From a virus: DNA of 34,606 nt. A program made the position numbers and the translations under genes. The notes under the pieces were generated by a model. It was not told the DNA's origin and did not search any database. It saw nothing but the letters and a program-made list of their open reading frames with translations. The DNA is taken from positions 1 through 34,606 of the IMG/VR virus record IMGVR_UViG_3300030390_000844; one strand, 5' to 3'. Positions 32,435-34,606 of this stretch are shown one piece after another. Each line of letters begins with the position of its first letter. Positions within the stretch are counted from its first letter, which is position 1.

Positions 32435-32517
32435 TTGTCTAACTTTTTAAGTACCCACCCCATGAGGCCCCCCAAGAAGGAGACCACAAGGTAGTAGGTG
32501 AAGAATATACTAAACAT
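32428..32517 (-). CDS. 29-residue single-pass membrane peptide
   Basis: ATG 32517 overlaps the preceding gene's TAA as TAATG and opens MFSIFFTYYLVVSFLGGLMG, then WVLKKLDKW and TAG at 32428-32430. The peptide is a single hydrophobic helix with a basic C terminus. It fills, together with the next peptide, what would otherwise be a 164-base gap in a fully overlapping operon. Confidence 0.55.
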   Translation of the reverse strand: MFSIFFTYYLVVSFLGGLMGWVLKKLDKW

Positions 32518-32834
32518 TACCTGATGTTGTATCTGCGTCTGTATCTCTCTAGTCTCCACTTACGTATTGCTACGTTAGTAGTAGTTAGAGTACCGACACT
32601 AATAGTAACCATCGCCCAAACCGCTTTGTCTAAGCTAGCAAAGGTATTGTCGCTAGGCTGAGTGTACACAATAGCACCTGATAAAAAGCCTACAGCCATT
32701 AACTGAGCTGCTACTACCTGTGAAGTACGAAGTGCTTGTTCCCTGCGCTCATGTCTCTTCTCGATAGTATAACGAGATTGTGCGCTAGCGGCCATCCCGA
32801 CCACTAGACACATTGTTATTGCTAACGCTCTCAT
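32517..32834 (-). CDS. Membrane protein with signal peptide
   Basis: A 105-residue protein started at ATG 32834, which overlaps the phosphoesterase TAA as TAATG; the frame is open further upstream but overlaps that gene out of phase. The N terminus MRALAITMCLVVGMAASAQS is a signal peptide with an A-S-A-Q cleavage region. A basic helical stretch (KRHERREQALR) and two hydrophobic helices (VVAAQLMAVGFLSGAIVY and AVWAMVTISVGTLTTTNVAI) follow, with a basic tail ending RYRRRYNIR. No family is recognised. Confidence 0.7.
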   Translation of the reverse strand: MRALAITMCLVVGMAASAQSRYTIEKRHERREQALRTSQVVAAQLMAVGFLSGAIVYTQPSDNTFASLDKAVWAMVTISVGTLTTTNVAIRKWRLERYRRRYNIR

Positions 32835-33583
32835 TATTTGCCGCCCATTAACATTGGAACTGCAATAGCAGTAGTACCGCCTAAGACAACACCACAACCG
32901 ATAGCTGACTTCTTACCACCTTTAGCATAACCCATGGCATAAGACTTGTCATCTATACCACAACCAACAGCCATACCAAATACTCTAGTGTTAGCACCAA
33001 CGTGGTAGTTAACATAGAAATCTGTGTGATAGTGGCCAGTTACAGTAGATTGCATATCACGAACACAAGCAGACTTTGCCTTACCTGCACCATCGCCGTG
33101 AGTATAACGAACACCATCAAGGTAGTAGTCCATCATAAATTCCCACTTAGGAGTCTTAAGTACCTCAGAGATATCTTTCAACCACTCAGCAGGTACACCG
33201 CTTGTCTGAGCTTTACGCATGATTAATCTATCGTGGTTACCCCATAGGACAACAGCCTCGGGAAACGCCTTGTAGTACTTAGCTAAACGCTTGATAGCGA
33301 ACTTAAGCTCGTCACCGCCACCCATTCCGTTAGGATCAGCCTCGTGGTAACTTGAATAGTGATTGTCAATAACATCACCAATGAATACAACCTTGTTACA
33401 ATTGTAACGTTCGTATGTCTCAACGCAGTGTCCTAGATAACCATCAAGGTCAAAAGGAGCGTGCACATCACCTACTACTAGGACTCTGTTCTCTCCGTTG
33501 TTGAAGTACTCATGATTGGTTAACTTCGAACCAGCTAAACGTGGGCGAACATCTTTTACTTTTTTAGTTTTAGTCTTTCTCAT
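32834..33583 (-). CDS. Calcineurin-like metallophosphoesterase
   Basis: A 249-residue enzyme with all the motifs of the family: GDVHAP (D39, H41), FIGDVIDNH (D70), LWGNHDR (N116, H117), H162 in YTHGDG, and GHYH (H184, H186). These bind two metal ions for hydrolysis of phosphodiesters or phosphomonoesters. Phage members may act on nucleotides or nucleic acids; the substrate here cannot be told. The last 30 residues are unusual, a Gly/Ala/Val-rich hydrophobic tail (KSAIGCGVVLGGTTAIAVPM) that could touch membrane. It heads the chain of overlapping envelope genes. Confidence 0.9.
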   Translation of the reverse strand: MRKTKTKKVKDVRPRLAGSKLTNHEYFNNGENRVLVVGDVHAPFDLDGYLGHCVETYERYNCNKVVFIGDVIDNHYSSYHEADPNGMGGGDELKFAIKRLAKYYKAFPEAVVLWGNHDRLIMRKAQTSGVPAEWLKDISEVLKTPKWEFMMDYYLDGVRYTHGDGAGKAKSACVRDMQSTVTGHYHTDFYVNYHVGANTRVFGMAVGCGIDDKSYAMGYAKGGKKSAIGCGVVLGGTTAIAVPMLMGGK

Positions 33584-33601
33584 TTGTTTGGATTATTTGT
33601 T

Positions 33602-33784
33602 TTAGTAAAATAAATTAAGATACCATTTGATTGATAGTAAGAACCATAGGCAGATAGTAACGTGGACAAAAGTCTTTTGCTCTTCTGTGTGGCCTCGCTC
33701 TCTCATGATTGAGGTATAAAAAGTTGCAATGTACGTATACGCCATGAACAGCCAAGCTATTCCGAGCATTTTAAGTATAAACAT
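33602..33784 (-). CDS. Small two-helix membrane protein
   Basis: A 60-residue protein with two hydrophobic helices (MFILKMLGIAWLFMAYTYIA and VHVTICLWFLLSIKWYLNLF) joined by a charged loop (RERGHTEEQK). It lies between the 72-residue gene and the phosphoesterase, 18 bases from the latter. No family is recognised; an inner-membrane role is likely. Confidence 0.65.
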   Translation of the reverse strand: MFILKMLGIAWLFMAYTYIATFYTSIMRERGHTEEQKTFVHVTICLWFLLSIKWYLNLFY

Positions 33785-33806
33785 CTTATTATAGTTATAG
33801 TGAACG

Positions 33807-34025
33807 TTAGAGGCCGTGGAACTCTTCCACTATTGCGACAAGGCCCTCGAGTTCAACCTCTATAGCTTTCCTTGTCCATGTTACTTCTTTCTTTGTTTCT
33901 GCCAAGTTCATGTCATTACCAGACAGCTCGTCCTGAAGGTCATACACATAATTGGCTATGCGGTCTATAGTCTCATGTTGAAACGCTAGTGCATCTTGTT
34001 TACTTAAACATTGTCTGTTGCTCAT
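33807..34025 (-). CDS. Small helical hypothetical protein
   Basis: A 72-residue acidic, helical protein (ALAFQHETIDRIANYVYDLQ; AETKKEVTWTRKAIEVELEG) that may form a coiled-coil hairpin. It overlaps the end of the resolvase-like gene by 26 bases. No function can be given. Confidence 0.62.
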   Translation of the reverse strand: MSNRQCLSKQDALAFQHETIDRIANYVYDLQDELSGNDMNLAETKKEVTWTRKAIEVELEGLVAIVEEFHGL

Positions 34026-34473
34026 CTGATGTCAGGAGTTTAATAAGGTCGTTTACTTGACCTTGGTTTTTAGGAAGGAATACTTGATAGTCAGCCATGC
34101 CATTCTCGTTGAGGTAGGCAAGGAATAATTTCCATCTAAGTGGAAACGAATGATTACTAGGTACGAAGCCCTTGGTTTCAATAATGAACTTGTGGGTGTG
34201 GCTAACAAAGTCAGGCTTGTAAGTGATAGCACGTACCAGCTTACCTGTCTTATCTGTTAACTCTTTCTTCTTAGGAGACGATGCCATGTAGCGACCTAGG
34301 AACTTGAACGAGGGTAGAACCGTGAATGATTCCCCCTCATATTCAAATTCTAGACCTGTCTCCTTCAACTTAGTATAGCAGTAAGCCTCGAGTGTTGAGG
34401 CAAACGTGATACCATCTATAACTTTCTTCTTAGATGATACTGCACCAGTCTTCTTACGTGTGAATTTTCTCAT
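34000..34473 (-). CDS. PD-(D/E)xK nuclease, Holliday-junction-resolvase-like
   Basis: A 157-residue protein. The N terminus is basic; E29 lies in ITFASTLEAYCYTKLKE, and the core is YKPDFV (P87-D88) and FIIETKGF (E99, K101), giving the PD-x10-ExK catalytic set with the expected upstream helix Glu. This arrangement fits DUF1064/T7-endonuclease-I-like enzymes that cut branched DNA during replication or before packaging. The start is 5 bases after a promoter box, so the mRNA may be leaderless. No zinc-binding Cys cluster is present. Confidence 0.83.
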   Translation of the reverse strand: MRKFTRKKTGAVSSKKKVIDGITFASTLEAYCYTKLKETGLEFEYEGESFTVLPSFKFLGRYMASSPKKKELTDKTGKLVRAITYKPDFVSHTHKFIIETKGFVPSNHSFPLRWKLFLAYLNENGMADYQVFLPKNQGQVNDLIKLLTSDEQQTMFK

Positions 34474-34478
34474 ATTTT

Positions 34479-34509
34479 CAAAGATACGTTATTAAAACAC
34501 CGATTGCAA
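34479..34509 (-). promoter_or_regulatory. Leftward promoter TTG-N20-TATCTTTG
   Basis: On the minus strand TATCTTTG is at 34486-34479, with a TTG at 34509-34507, exactly 20 bases upstream. The nuclease ATG follows after 5 bases. It overlaps the last codons of the upstream gene. Confidence 0.78.
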
Positions 34510-34605
34510 GTCCTCAGCAGGTAAAACTTGTTGTTTTTGCCCTGCGGTCTGTGTAGAGAATAAATCATCGAATAAAGGCTGGCCATTAATAGAGAACGCA
34601 GTCAT
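34492..34605 (-). CDS. C-terminal part (or whole) of a small protein at the window edge
   Basis: A leftward frame of 37 codons ends in TAA at 34492-34494. It could start at ATG 34605 (MTAFSINGQPLFDDLFSTQT) or continue beyond the window. The sequence, with PAEDLQSVF at the end, is soluble and unremarkable. It cannot be decided here whether this is a complete peptide or a truncated larger protein. Confidence 0.45.
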   Translation of the reverse strand: MTAFSINGQPLFDDLFSTQTAGQKQQVLPAEDLQSVF

Positions 34606-34606
34606 A

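Noticed and set aside
1-34606. tRNA genes, integrase or attachment sites
   Set aside because: No cloverleaf-like sequence, recombinase motif or direct repeat of att type was noticed on either strand, so there is no support for a prophage or for phage tRNAs in this window.

Overview
This window is a piece of a tailed bacteriophage genome that infects a Bacteroidota host, most likely a marine flavobacterium. The host call rests on three things seen in the sequence. First, repeated Bacteroidota-type -7 promoter boxes (TAnnTTTG, as TATCTTTG or TATATTTG) sit just upstream of gene starts. Second, Shine-Dalgarno sequences are almost absent. Third, a C-terminal segment resembles the type IX secretion (T9SS) sorting domain, a Bacteroidota-specific export signal. 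The set of capsid, ring/tail-hub and three ejection-type proteins, with no tail-tube or tape-measure/sheath genes, suggests a short-tailed (podovirus) particle, possibly related to crAss-like or Cellulophaga podoviruses. That placement is inference. No portal, terminase, integrase, polymerase, tRNA gene or CRISPR array was seen.

Layout. 1-5840 (+): adhesion genes: a partial tail protein, two small beta-rich proteins, a repeat-rich fibre, a fibre with a C-terminal S74 chaperone, and a lectin-like (LamG) protein. 5899-8125 (+): small, mostly very basic proteins, tightly coupled, including one with an HNH motif. 8226-9131 (-): a three-gene island with a T7-lysozyme-type amidase and a small exported protein. 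9257-14372 (+): scaffold-like protein, major capsid protein, a head-associated protein and two ring/head-tail proteins. 14378-29294 (+): large tail hub/nozzle protein, three internal (ejection) proteins rising from 253 to about 2758 residues, then a holin. 29380-34606 (-): leftward operons with a resolvase-like nuclease, a metallophosphoesterase and a dense run of membrane, signal-peptide and lipoprotein genes.

How it works together. Late rightward transcription probably starts at about nine Bacteroidota-type promoters, several fused directly to the terminator of the preceding unit. Genes within units are coupled by the 5-base overlap TAATG, seen eight times. Lysis functions are split: the amidase lies in the leftward island and the holin closes the ejection operon 20 kb away. 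The least ordinary part is the leftward envelope cassette (about 30250-33784). It includes a signal-peptide protein whose T9SS-like sorting tail lies in the -1 frame immediately past its stop codon, and two tiny membrane peptides of 29 and 34 residues.
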